Assembly (NCBI GenBank): GCA_035270785.1
Contig: DATESN010000101.1
Location: 16,030-80,029, forward strand
Direction of reading: 5' to 3'
DNA from: DATESN01 sp035270785
Lineage (GTDB): Bacteria; Bacillota; Clostridia; Lachnospirales; Lachnospiraceae
Length of the DNA stretch: 64,000 nucleotides
How positions within the stretch are numbered: position 1 is the stretch's first letter; every line of letters begins with the position of its first letter. This document shows positions 55,877 through 64,000 of this stretch, piece after piece. Below the pieces are notes generated by a model. That model was not told the origin of the DNA. It worked only from the letters and a program-made list of their open reading frames with translations, and ran no database searches. Position numbers and translations under genes: made by a program.

Positions 55877-56584
55877 TTATTCCTCATTCACTAGTCCATA
55901 TCTTCTATCTCTATGGTTATATGCTTCTACAGCTTTTATTAATTCCTTTTTTCCAAAATCCGGCCATAAAACTTCTGTAAAATATAACTCAGAATAAGCA
56001 ATTTGCCATAATAAAAAATTTGATATTCTTTGTTCTCCACTGGTTCTAATTAATAAGTCAGGATCAGGTATTTCATAAGTATCTAAATATTGCTCTAATA
56101 ACTCTATGGAAATATCAGTCTCAGTAATATCCCCTTCCTTAACTTTCGTTACTATTTTCTTCATTGCTCTAATAATTTCATCTCGGCTTCCATAATTAAG
56201 TGCAATTTGAAATCGTAGTCCAGTATAATCATTGGTTTCTTTTTCAAGTTCAACAATTCGTTCTCTTATATCTCTATCTAAGCCAGTTTTGTCACCAATC
56301 ACTTTAACTCGCATATTATTCTTTTTTGCAGTTTTTAAACAGGATTTTAAATAACTACGTAATAATTTCATAAGTCCTTCAACTTCTTCCTGTGGTCTTC
56401 TCCAGTTTTCTGTTGAAAAGGCATACATGGTTACATATTTTACGCCCATATCATGGGCTGCTTTACAAACTATCTCCACATTTTTAGCACCTTGTATATG
56501 TCCATAGTTTCGCGGAACCCCTTTGTTTTTTGCCCATCGGCCATTACCATCCAAAATAATTGCTACATGGTTTGGAATATTCAT
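55877..56584 (-). CDS. uppS: Undecaprenyl diphosphate synthase
   Basis: A cis-prenyltransferase of 235 residues ('VAIILDGNGRWAKNKG', 'AFSTENWRRP', 'DLLIRTSGEQRISNFLLWQ'). It extends FPP to the C55 carrier lipid for peptidoglycan and teichoic acid. I chose ATG 56584 with GGGAG ten bases upstream. The frame is open to 56662, but that part lacks a ribosome site and contains a hairpin. Confidence 0.94.
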   Translation of the reverse strand: MNIPNHVAIILDGNGRWAKNKGVPRNYGHIQGAKNVEIVCKAAHDMGVKYVTMYAFSTENWRRPQEEVEGLMKLLRSYLKSCLKTAKKNNMRVKVIGDKTGLDRDIRERIVELEKETNDYTGLRFQIALNYGSRDEIIRAMKKIVTKVKEGDITETDISIELLEQYLDTYEIPDPDLLIRTSGEQRISNFLLWQIAYSELYFTEVLWPDFGKKELIKAVEAYNHRDRRYGLVNEE

Positions 56585-56611
56585 ATTCTTCGTACTCCCA
56601 TCTGTATGCTT

Positions 56612-56642
56612 AAAATAGAAAGAGACGGGCGGGATAACCGCC
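56612..56642 (-). terminator. GC-rich hairpin in the frr-uppS gap
   Basis: A 5-bp all-GC stem GGCGG/CCGCC (56628-56632, 56638-56642) is followed on the minus strand by the T-rich CGTCTCTTTCTATTTT. It may be an attenuator before uppS. It stands out in this AT-rich DNA. Confidence 0.35.
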
Positions 56643-56659
56643 TGCCCCCTTTTATTACT

Positions 56660-56731
56660 CATATCTTATATCTCATATCCATATTCATAACTCATATCCC
56701 ATATCCCATATTCCATATCCCATATCCATAG
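56660..56731 (-). repeat. Degenerate 7-bp (GGATATG) repeats between frr and uppS
   Basis: About nine degenerate copies of GGATATG, with variants GAATATG and GAGATATA, read on the minus strand. Most copies contain an ATG preceded by G-rich bases. The array begins right after the frr stop. Confidence 0.85.
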
Positions 56732-56733
56732 TA

Positions 56734-57285
56734 CTATACTGTAAGTATCTCTTTCGATTTTTCATCTACCAATCGATCAATGTCTTTTATAAACTTATCT
56801 GTCAATTTTTGTAATACTTCTTCCAATTGCTTAATTTCATCTTCTGATATTTCCGACTTTGATAATTTTTTTAATGAATCATTACCATCACGTCGTATGT
56901 TGCGGATCATGACTTTATTTTCTTCGCCTTTTTTCTTAATATCTTTTACTAAACTTTTCCTTCTATCTTCCGTTAACTCCGGGAACACAAGACGGATTAT
57001 ATGACCATCATTTGATGGGGTGATCCCAATATCAGAACTTAATATTGCCTTTTCTATTTCTTTAATTAAACCTTTTTCCCAAGGTGCAATTTGAATGATT
57101 CTTGCTTCCGGAACCGAAATGTTCCCTACTTGTTGAATTGGTGTTGGCGTTCCATAATAATCTACTTTCAGTTTATCTAAAACATGAGGGTTTGCACGCC
57201 CTGCCCTAATAGTAATATAATCTGCTATAAGAAAATCATATGTTTTTTGCATTTTATCTTCAAATTGAATTAACCTTTGATCCAT
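56734..57285 (-). CDS. frr: Ribosome recycling factor
   Basis: RRF, 183 residues from ATG 57285, eight bases after GGAGG. 'ADYITIRAGRANPHVLDKL' and 'VPEARIIQIAPWEKG' are typical. It releases ribosomes after termination together with EF-G. Follows pyrH. Confidence 0.96.
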   Translation of the reverse strand: MDQRLIQFEDKMQKTYDFLIADYITIRAGRANPHVLDKLKVDYYGTPTPIQQVGNISVPEARIIQIAPWEKGLIKEIEKAILSSDIGITPSNDGHIIRLVFPELTEDRRKSLVKDIKKKGEENKVMIRNIRRDGNDSLKKLSKSEISEDEIKQLEEVLQKLTDKFIKDIDRLVDEKSKEILTV

Positions 57286-57304
57286 TATTATTTCCTCCAT
57301 CCTT

Positions 57305-58000
57305 TTAAACGGTTACTTTAGTGCCATTGAATTTTCCTGTTGTTGCGGTTATGATACTATTTTCTTCATTTAATCCAAATACCCACATTGGCATTTTATG
57401 GTCTCTAGCTAAAATAGAAGCTGTCATATCAACAACTTGTAAATTCTTCTCTATCACTTCTTGAATTGAAACTTCATCATATCTTTTTGCTTTAGCATTT
57501 GTCCTTGGATCATCATCATAAACACCATCCACCGCTTTTGCTAATAAAATCACATCCGCATCAACTTCTATCGCCCTTAAGACTACGCCAGTATCAGTTG
57601 AAAAATAAGGATGACCTGTTCCTCCAGCAAAAAAAACTACCATTCCCTTTTTGAAATATTGATTTGCTCTATCTTTTGAAAAAAGCTTAGTAAATCCTCC
57701 GCATTCAAAAGGAGTTAATATATTTGTTATCATTCCTTGTGATCGAAAGATTTCTGAAACAAAGATGCAATTCATAATTGTTGCAAGCATTCCTATTTGA
57801 TCAGCTTTAGTTCGATCAATGTTCTTGCTAGAACGGCCACGCCAGAAGTTTCCACCTCCAATAACAATCCCAACTTCTATTCCTTCAGAAACCAATTGCT
57901 TTACTTGATTTCCTACCTTTTTTATAGTTTCTTCATCAAATCCTATTTTCTTTTCACCAGCTAAGGCTTCACCACTAAGCTTTAATAATATCCTTTTCAT
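57305..58000 (-). CDS. pyrH: UMP kinase
   Basis: Hexameric bacterial UMP kinase, 231 residues from ATG 58000, eight bases after GGTGG: 'LLKLSGEALAG', 'IGGGNFWRGR', 'GGTGHPYFSTDT'. It makes UDP from UMP. A bactofilin gene precedes it, not rpsB-tsf, which is the common neighbour. Confidence 0.96.
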   Translation of the reverse strand: MKRILLKLSGEALAGEKKIGFDEETIKKVGNQVKQLVSEGIEVGIVIGGGNFWRGRSSKNIDRTKADQIGMLATIMNCIFVSEIFRSQGMITNILTPFECGGFTKLFSKDRANQYFKKGMVVFFAGGTGHPYFSTDTGVVLRAIEVDADVILLAKAVDGVYDDDPRTNAKAKRYDEVSIQEVIEKNLQVVDMTASILARDHKMPMWVFGLNEENSIITATTGKFNGTKVTV

Positions 58001-58018
58001 TTTTAATACCACCAATAA

Positions 58019-58861
58019 TTATTTTTTTGTAACTTTTTTAAAATCTTCAAAGAATGCAGTTGGATTGACTTCTGCGTAGCATTGTGAACATAACCCTTCA
58101 ATTACAGCTCCATTGTTAATTTGAACTGATTTTGATTTGATGTTTCCCATTACAATAGCTGAAGTATCAAGAACAACCGGTCCCCTTACATCAATATCAC
58201 CTTTAATAGCACCTGCAATCACTGCACTCGTTGCTATAATATTACCAATAATTACGGAACTCTGTCCAATTTTAACTGTTCCTTCACTATGAACTTCACC
58301 TACAATATTAGCGGAGTCAGCGTAGATTTCGGCTGCCTTTGAATTGCCCTGAATACTTCCTGTTATATTTAATTTACCCAAAACATTAATATCGCCTACA
58401 ATATTACCAATAACCTCTATGGAACCTTTTGAATTTACGTCGCCGGTAATTGTCATTCCTGCTGTAATCAGAGCTGTCTCATCTAATACTTTTGAATTAC
58501 TATTTTGTACATCCATATTTTTTTCCCCTTTATAATTCGTAAATATTTCTACTCGTTTTATAGGATTCTCATTTGCCTCTAATTCTTCATTTTCTGTATC
58601 TTCTAAAGCAGCTAATTCCTCCTCAAGTGCTTGTTCTAAAGATTTTTCTTCTTCCACTTCATTTTCTTCATAACTAGAGATATCATCAAGAAGTGAATTA
58701 AGTTCCGTAATATCCTCCGGTACCTCGCTATCAAATATTGTAACATCTTCATCCTTTGATAGCATTTCACTATCTAAATCACTTTCCCCTGATTTTTCAT
58801 CTGGCATTAGTTCATTCACTGCCTGAGATAAGTCTTCTTTTAAATCCTGAAAAAATCCCAT
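58019..58861 (-). CDS. Bactofilin-family polymer-forming protein
   Basis: A 280-residue protein. The first 115 residues are strongly acidic and presumably disordered. The C-terminal 150 residues form the bactofilin (DUF583) beta-helix, with repeated 'G-x-I-x-V-x-G-x-I-x-G-D-I' turns. It ends with a C-x2-C pair in 'GLCSQCYAEVNP'. Bactofilins form filaments that guide cell-wall enzymes. It lies between deacetylase and pyrH genes; GGAGG precedes the ATG by seven bases. The long acidic N-terminus is unusual. Confidence 0.88.
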   Translation of the reverse strand: MGFFQDLKEDLSQAVNELMPDEKSGESDLDSEMLSKDEDVTIFDSEVPEDITELNSLLDDISSYEENEVEEEKSLEQALEEELAALEDTENEELEANENPIKRVEIFTNYKGEKNMDVQNSNSKVLDETALITAGMTITGDVNSKGSIEVIGNIVGDINVLGKLNITGSIQGNSKAAEIYADSANIVGEVHSEGTVKIGQSSVIIGNIIATSAVIAGAIKGDIDVRGPVVLDTSAIVMGNIKSKSVQINNGAVIEGLCSQCYAEVNPTAFFEDFKKVTKK

Positions 58862-58894
58862 CTTTTTTCCTCCGTTAATAACTTAAAATTATAT

Positions 58895-59863
58895 CTACTC
58901 CATCTTTATATGTTGTACTGGAATGGTATCCTCTGTAATAGGTAATATTACGGTATTATCCATTTCCAAAATACGTTCAATAATAATTGGAAGTGCCTCC
59001 ACTGTCGTATTTTTATCTGCAGAATCATGCAGAAGAACGACCGCATTTTTATAATCTTTAATACTATTTATTACATTGTCCGCAATCTGCCTCGTGGTTA
59101 ATGAAGGACTTGTTGCATCTTTACTGGAAATATTCCAATCAAAATACATGATTCCATTTTCTTTCAAGCACTGAATCAACTCTTTCATTTCCACATTGCT
59201 TACTGTGTTACTACTTCCTCCTGGAAAACGATATAGGGTACATTTTACACCCGTTATTTCAAATAGATAATCTTGTAACTTTATTAAATCATCAGCAAAG
59301 CTTTCTACCGTTGCATATATATCTTTGTATTTATGGCTATAAGAATGCATTCCTAAGGTATGACCGTCCTCTACAATTCTCTGATATAATAGAAGGAACT
59401 GTTTTTCTTCCTTTCCCACAACAAAAAAGGTGGCTTTCACTCCATATTCTTCTAGAATATCTAGAATACTTGCGGTATTACTACTTGGTCCATCATCAAA
59501 AGTTAAATATACCTTTCTCCTTTGGTCCTCTATCTTTCTAATGTCATCACTTTTTGTATCACCAACATCAGTATTCAGTTGTTCTGCTTCCTCTAACTTA
59601 ACACCATCCGATAAAAGCTCCTCTTGTAAAACCACGTGATTATCTTCTATCTGCATAACATCTTCATTGATTTTTCCCGAAATTTCATCTTTTAAAATAT
59701 TTACTTGATTCTCTAATCGACTTATTTTAAAAAGAAGTACAATACACATTATAAAAGGTATTATGATCGAGAAAATTAATGTGATTAAAATAACTCGTTT
59801 CAGTTTCTTAATTCTTTTCTTTCTCTGTTGCCCGATCGTTGTTTTTACTATATATTCAGGCAT
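58895..59863 (-). CDS. Membrane-anchored polysaccharide deacetylase
   Basis: A 322-residue protein: a basic N-terminus, a membrane helix (about 23-46), a linker, and a NodB domain from about 117. 'TFDDGP' (121-126) gives the catalytic base Asp123 and metal ligand Asp124; His173 and His177 in 'HSYSH' complete the metal site. It probably removes N-acetyl groups from peptidoglycan or another wall glycan. Next to bactofilin and an LtaS-like gene. Confidence 0.92.
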   Translation of the reverse strand: MPEYIVKTTIGQQRKKRIKKLKRVILITLIFSIIIPFIMCIVLLFKISRLENQVNILKDEISGKINEDVMQIEDNHVVLQEELLSDGVKLEEAEQLNTDVGDTKSDDIRKIEDQRRKVYLTFDDGPSSNTASILDILEEYGVKATFFVVGKEEKQFLLLYQRIVEDGHTLGMHSYSHKYKDIYATVESFADDLIKLQDYLFEITGVKCTLYRFPGGSSNTVSNVEMKELIQCLKENGIMYFDWNISSKDATSPSLTTRQIADNVINSIKDYKNAVVLLHDSADKNTTVEALPIIIERILEMDNTVILPITEDTIPVQHIKME

Positions 59864-59974
59864 GTTTATCTGCTTCCCTTCGCCAGTAGTCTTAATGCAT
59901 ACATCTTTTTTATTGTATCACAAAGTACTACGCCCAGGCAAGAAAACCTTTTAATAGAAATTTTAATAAGAATT

Positions 59975-62053
59975 TTATTGTTTCGAATATAGATAGACTT
60001 CTGTCTGTCCAAGGATATAGTTATCCTTTCCAATTTGTGCGACTGTAAATGTATCACCCTCACTTACATTAATTCCACTTACAGTAAGAGCATTTTTATC
60101 CATGTATACTGTATCCACCTTTTCGCCATTATAGTAAACAACACTATATGGATTAAAATAATTTCCAGAAATCCAAACTTCATCCTCTCTTTGTGAAACG
60201 GATGTTATTTTAATTGTACGAATACCCATTTTTAAAGCCGTCGCCTGATATGGATTAATACCTCCATATATTTCATGTCCACCATAAAGCATATCATATT
60301 GTAGTAATTCCAAGTTTTCAAGATACAGTTCATCTTCTATGGAATTTTGGTGGAATTCATTCATAATTCCTTTTTTAATATCGCACATTTTTAAAACATG
60401 ACTTGTTAATTGATATGCCTCTACATCTGCATCTACAATATCCAAATCCATGTTATTCCAAACAACGTATTCTGTTGCAGTTAAACGATTACTACTAACA
60501 TCTTCATTTTTTAATCCAAGGTTTGGTAAGTGATCCCCGTAAAAAACTAGTACAGTGGGTTCTTCCCTTTTTTTAAGTTCTTTTATTAAATCCCCAATAA
60601 ATTGATCCACCTCATATATTTGGTTAACAAAATAGCTCCATTGATTTTCCATGGATTGATCTTTATATCGAATAAAAATCGGTTCTTCTTCTCCTAGTCT
60701 TTCAGTAGGATATTCTCCATGAGCTTGAACTGAAACTGCAAACACATAGTCTTGAATCTTTGTAGTATTCAATGTATTAATAATCTCATCTACTAACATG
60801 CTATCTTTTGCAAATCCACTTATGTTTATCTCTTTATCATACATATATTCAATGGGTGTAAATGTATCAAAGCCCAGCTGTGAATATACGATATGGCGAT
60901 CGTAAAAAGTTCCATCATTATTATGTATCGCATGAGTTGCATACCCTAATTCTTTTAAATCATATGCTGTGCTCTCACAAGTTGTAGTTTTTAAAATAGT
61001 TTTATATGGATATTCTCCAGGTCCAAAAAAATCCATATTCATTCCTGTAATCACTTCAAATTCCGTATTTGCAGTTCCTGCTCCTACAGATGGAACATAT
61101 AGATATCCGGATGAAAAATCTTTCTTTAGTTTCCTAAAATTTGCAATCGGATCTTTAGATAACTCTAGTCCTAAAACTTCTGTACAATCAAAAAATGACT
61201 CTAGCTGAACAAAGATTACATTGGGATTTATTAATCCTTTAACTTCTGCATTTTTATTTGGCTCGTTAACCAGATCTTCTACATCTGGAATTACAACTTC
61301 CACTGGAAAAATATCTGTTAACTTTTCATCTGCGATTTCTTCCACTTTTTCTAATGAATAATTTTCCGGTTCTTTCATTCCCAATTTTAATATGCTATTA
61401 CTAAAGCAATATGGCAACCCATAATTTTGATAGGCATTTGCCAAATTGCTATAGTTTTCCGTAGATATACCTACATTTACAAGTATTTTATCAATCCCAA
61501 CTAGACTAAAGAAAGAAACAACGATTAATGCTACTACAGGAACTCGATACATCTTTCCTACGTATTTAGGAGCTTTTAATCCTAAAAAGACACTTGCTAA
61601 TATGACTACTACAATTGCCAAAATGAGAACTATTAATAACATTGGAGAAATGTATAAATTAACAATTAAAAGTGCAGATTTTAGCAACGTCAAATCAACA
61701 ACTGACAAGGGAGTCGTCCTAACCGTCAATAAGATACCGTTTGCCAACCCAAGTCCAAAAATGATGATAGATATGATAGATGCATACAGTACTCTTTTTC
61801 TGAAAAGACATCCAATTCCTAATAAGAAAAATAAAATTCCCACATTAAATAAAAACATAACTGGTCTTTCAACCAAATAAACAATTGGTGCGAAAATAGA
61901 ATGTCTACTCATGGCTTCAATTAAATAGTTAAGTGTTACAGCAAAAATAATAGAATGTTTTAAATAATTAACATTAAAATATTCTATTTTACCTTTAAAA
62001 TTTATATTTATTTTGTTTTTAAACTTAGCTATAAAATGGATCATCTTTTTCAT
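59975..62053 (-). CDS. LtaS-like glycerol phosphate transferase
   Basis: A 692-residue membrane sulfatase-fold enzyme: about five N-terminal helices (to about 190), then an extracellular catalytic domain with 'VIFVQLESFFD', the catalytic Thr in 'GTANTEFEVITG', and 'FYGDHLPNLG'. The last 75 residues form an additional beta domain. Such enzymes polymerise or add glycerol phosphate from phosphatidylglycerol. AAGGA precedes the ATG. A substrate other than lipoteichoic acid is possible. Confidence 0.88.
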   Translation of the reverse strand: MKKMIHFIAKFKNKININFKGKIEYFNVNYLKHSIIFAVTLNYLIEAMSRHSIFAPIVYLVERPVMFLFNVGILFFLLGIGCLFRKRVLYASIISIIIFGLGLANGILLTVRTTPLSVVDLTLLKSALLIVNLYISPMLLIVLILAIVVVILASVFLGLKAPKYVGKMYRVPVVALIVVSFFSLVGIDKILVNVGISTENYSNLANAYQNYGLPYCFSNSILKLGMKEPENYSLEKVEEIADEKLTDIFPVEVVIPDVEDLVNEPNKNAEVKGLINPNVIFVQLESFFDCTEVLGLELSKDPIANFRKLKKDFSSGYLYVPSVGAGTANTEFEVITGMNMDFFGPGEYPYKTILKTTTCESTAYDLKELGYATHAIHNNDGTFYDRHIVYSQLGFDTFTPIEYMYDKEINISGFAKDSMLVDEIINTLNTTKIQDYVFAVSVQAHGEYPTERLGEEEPIFIRYKDQSMENQWSYFVNQIYEVDQFIGDLIKELKKREEPTVLVFYGDHLPNLGLKNEDVSSNRLTATEYVVWNNMDLDIVDADVEAYQLTSHVLKMCDIKKGIMNEFHQNSIEDELYLENLELLQYDMLYGGHEIYGGINPYQATALKMGIRTIKITSVSQREDEVWISGNYFNPYSVVYYNGEKVDTVYMDKNALTVSGINVSEGDTFTVAQIGKDNYILGQTEVYLYSKQ

Positions 62054-62178
62054 TTTAATTCCTTTTCTTATATCAATATATTCTAAAATCTTTATGCATA
62101 TCTACTTTAATCTTCTAAATACATACTGTCAAGTTTATTTTCCATTTCATCAATCCATCCTAATTACACCAAATTTTC

Positions 62179-64000
62179 TTATTTTATTCTTTCATGTTCT
62201 GCTTCTTCTAATGTTTGATATCCGTAAAAATGAACCGTATTTTCCATAATCATTTTAGCAAGGTTTTGATTTTCTTTTGCTAAATTTGCTATGAATCTTC
62301 CATATAGCAATAATGTCTCCGAAGAATACGTAGCAATCTCACCTCTTAAATAGGTTTCATAGGATGTATTTTCATAACCATCCTCATGAGTATGGATAGA
62401 ACGTGCCTTCCCCCCTAGATTTGGATACTCCGTTACAAATTCTTCCATCCATCCAACTTGAATTTTTATAATTTCTTCCATAATATCTTTTTTCTCTTGA
62501 GACAGAACTGGAAATGAATCTTTTATTTCATTAAATTGTTCAGTTGCTGTACTTTCCATCATTCTTCCATACTTTTCAGTTATAAGGTTCCATCCTCTAC
62601 TACTTGCAACATTAAAGTCATCTAAAAAACTGAGTAGCAAATCATTCGTCCACGTTAAGTACTGACTGCTCCTCATAATCATAAATGTATTCCAATCATT
62701 TTGGCAGGATGCCCGACCCCCATCATTGGTAACTTTATCAAAGGCCTCCCATTCCATTTGAACGATTTTTTCTACTAAGTTCTCTTTTTTATTCTCTTTA
62801 AAATTCGATAAAATTTCACCTGTATGATTGTCCATATAACAATAACCTCCAATTTCTAAATTTTGTTTTATGATTTTCTGTTCTGTTAATTCATTAATAA
62901 CCAAAATAGCTATTTTATTTATAATGAAACAAATCTCATTGCTATCCTTTGTTTGCATTATTTCATAAAGTAAAGTTCGTACTTCTTGCAAAATTGGTAG
63001 GTTTTCTAATCCTTTATACATCCATTTATAATAAGGTGCATATTTTTTATTTAGTAAATAAACCATAGCCATGGTGTGTTTCGTAAATTCAGATAAGGCA
63101 ATTCCTGCTGTTACAGCGTCTTTTCTATTTAACATCCGAATATAATTATATTGTCCACTTTGTGACATATTGGCATTTTCATAGGCAATTTTTTTAATTC
63201 GAACCTTTTCCGGATAATACATTAAAAGTCCTTCTCTAATCCTTGAAAACTCTCCTAGATCATCCCTAAACACTTTTCCATTTGTAGCGGTCGCAAACAT
63301 AGAGTCTTCTATTACTAACCATTGCAGTTCTTCATCTGGAACATGACTAATTCCAATTATGCTTTTGTAAAAATCTCCAATTTTAAATACACCCAATCGA
63401 CTACTATTCTTATTATCTTTTTTCACTTGAATGGAATTAACTCTTGTTATTCCTCCATAAGTTATTGGCAATTTATTATATTCTTCTTGCAACATTTCTC
63501 CGATTTCATCATAGATGCTATCTGGTATCCACATGCAAAAGCCTGGTCCAAAATCATGATCTCTAGATGCCTCATCATCAAATCCAAAACAATCCGATCC
63601 TTCTCCCACCAATCCAACTGCAATCTTATTTTCATATTCTGGAAACTTTTCTAAAATCATAGGACTGCCATATTCCTCATAGAATGCTTGGCATAAGTCC
63701 ATTCCATTCCCGATTTTATTATTTTTAAATTTTTCTTCCAAATATCTTTTATCATAAACCAACTTCAAATTTTCCTTTATTGTTTCATATGCTTTTGTTT
63801 TTCCCACATGATCTTCTATTTCCTTTAATGCCCTTTCATAATAAAAGATCGATTTCTCTAAATTTCCATCTTTAAATTGAGCTTCTCCCATTGCTGATAA
63901 TGCGGCACTATAATGATAATCTTTTACTTCATCTACTTGAAACAAGTCAAATGCTATTTCAATATGATCCATCGCTTCTTTATTTTTGTTAAGTTTTAAT
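62179..64000 (-). CDS. TPR-DUF4037-DUF4125 protein, 5' end outside the window
   Basis: An open frame runs past the window edge, so the start is missing. From the ATG at 63972: TPR-like helices (1-60), a nucleotidyltransferase-like DUF4037 domain with Gly-Ser at 125-126 and Asp-His-Asp at 138-140 (the hG[GS]-x-DxD pattern), then a helical region and a DUF4125 domain ('GGRASCQNDWNTFMIMRSSQ') to the end. The function is not known. The intact NTase residues suggest an active enzyme. The domain names are from memory of these families. Confidence 0.75.
   Translation of the reverse strand, partial: LKLNKNKEAMDHIEIAFDLFQVDEVKDYHYSAALSAMGEAQFKDGNLEKSIFYYERALKEIEDHVGKTKAYETIKENLKLVYDKRYLEEKFKNNKIGNGMDLCQAFYEEYGSPMILEKFPEYENKIAVGLVGEGSDCFGFDDEASRDHDFGPGFCMWIPDSIYDEIGEMLQEEYNKLPITYGGITRVNSIQVKKDNKNSSRLGVFKIGDFYKSIIGISHVPDEELQWLVIEDSMFATATNGKVFRDDLGEFSRIREGLLMYYPEKVRIKKIAYENANMSQSGQYNYIRMLNRKDAVTAGIALSEFTKHTMAMVYLLNKKYAPYYKWMYKGLENLPILQEVRTLLYEIMQTKDSNEICFIINKIAILVINELTEQKIIKQNLEIGGYCYMDNHTGEILSNFKENKKENLVEKIVQMEWEAFDKVTNDGGRASCQNDWNTFMIMRSSQYLTWTNDLLLSFLDDFNVASSRGWNLITEKYGRMMESTATEQFNEIKDSFPVLSQEKKDIMEEIIKIQVGWMEEFVTEYPNLGGKARSIHTHEDGYENTSYETYLRGEIATYSSETLLLYGRFIANLAKENQNLAKMIMENTVHFYGYQTLEEAEHERIK

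Noticed and set aside
59866..60063. 65-residue minus-strand frame overlapping the 3' end of the LtaS-like gene
   Set aside because: It overlaps a well-supported gene in another frame, with no family match and no clear ribosome site.
1..64000. CRISPR array, IS element, prophage or toxin-antitoxin pair
   Set aside because: No spaced repeats, transposase, integrase or phage genes were found. The tandem repeats lack spacers.

Overview
This window is about 64 kb of AT-rich, low-GC Firmicutes chromosome with almost every gene on the minus strand. The gene order fits a spore-forming clostridium: a complete spoIIIAA-AH operon, spoIVB next to spo0A, Gram-positive PolC, remA-gmk-rpoZ, and asp23-nusB-xseAB-ispA-dxs-tlyA-nadK-argR-recN. 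I infer a Lachnospiraceae member of the Lachnoclostridium type from gene order and protein character; no database search was possible. I see no insertion sequence, prophage, CRISPR array or rRNA. The only plus-strand gene is a tRNA-Glu.

Layout in window coordinates, with transcription running right to left. 79-6532: recX, recA (own LexA-type promoter), an acyltransferase, cinA, pgsA, rimO. 6671-10544: yicC, remA, gmk, rpoZ and rqcH. 10641-12086: glgA. 12153-14083: spo0A and spoIVB. 14194-23281: recN, argR, nadK, tlyA, dxs, ispA, xseB, xseA, nusB, asp23. 23351-26252: a transglutaminase-like lipoprotein and prfC. 26598-31980: spoIIIAA-AH. 32084-37089: pnp, rpsO, an NlpC/P60 hydrolase and ribF. 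37171-45181: rimP-nusA-ylxR-ylxQ-infB-rbfA-nrnA-truB. 45429-45500: tRNA-Glu. 45541-58000: pyrH-frr-uppS-cdsA-dxr-rseP, a Ser/Thr kinase, ispG, polC. 58019-64000: bactofilin, polysaccharide deacetylase, an LtaS-like transferase and a partial DUF4037/DUF4125 protein.

The genes form a mostly housekeeping block: translation and RNA turnover (infB, nusA, pnp, rpsO, rbfA, rimP, frr, prfC, rqcH), the MEP isoprenoid route to undecaprenyl phosphate (dxs, dxr, ispG, ispA, uppS), phospholipids and envelope (cdsA, pgsA, ltaS-like, deacetylase, NlpC/P60), DNA repair (recA, recX, recN, xseAB) and sporulation.

The most unusual observation is Spo0A at the canonical locus beside spoIVB. It is only 173 residues long: the DNA-binding domain is intact, but most of the receiver, including the phospho-acceptor aspartate, has been removed in frame. 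Other points worth a second look are a Ser/Thr kinase whose Gly-rich loop lies behind a G6 tract in a shifted frame, an IF2 with a 12-copy Q/N/G/Y-rich 14-residue repeat, a RecA with a slippage-prone KEAS tail and two SOS boxes, structured leaders before rimP-nusA, pnp and rpsO, and several short tandem duplications at gene ends.
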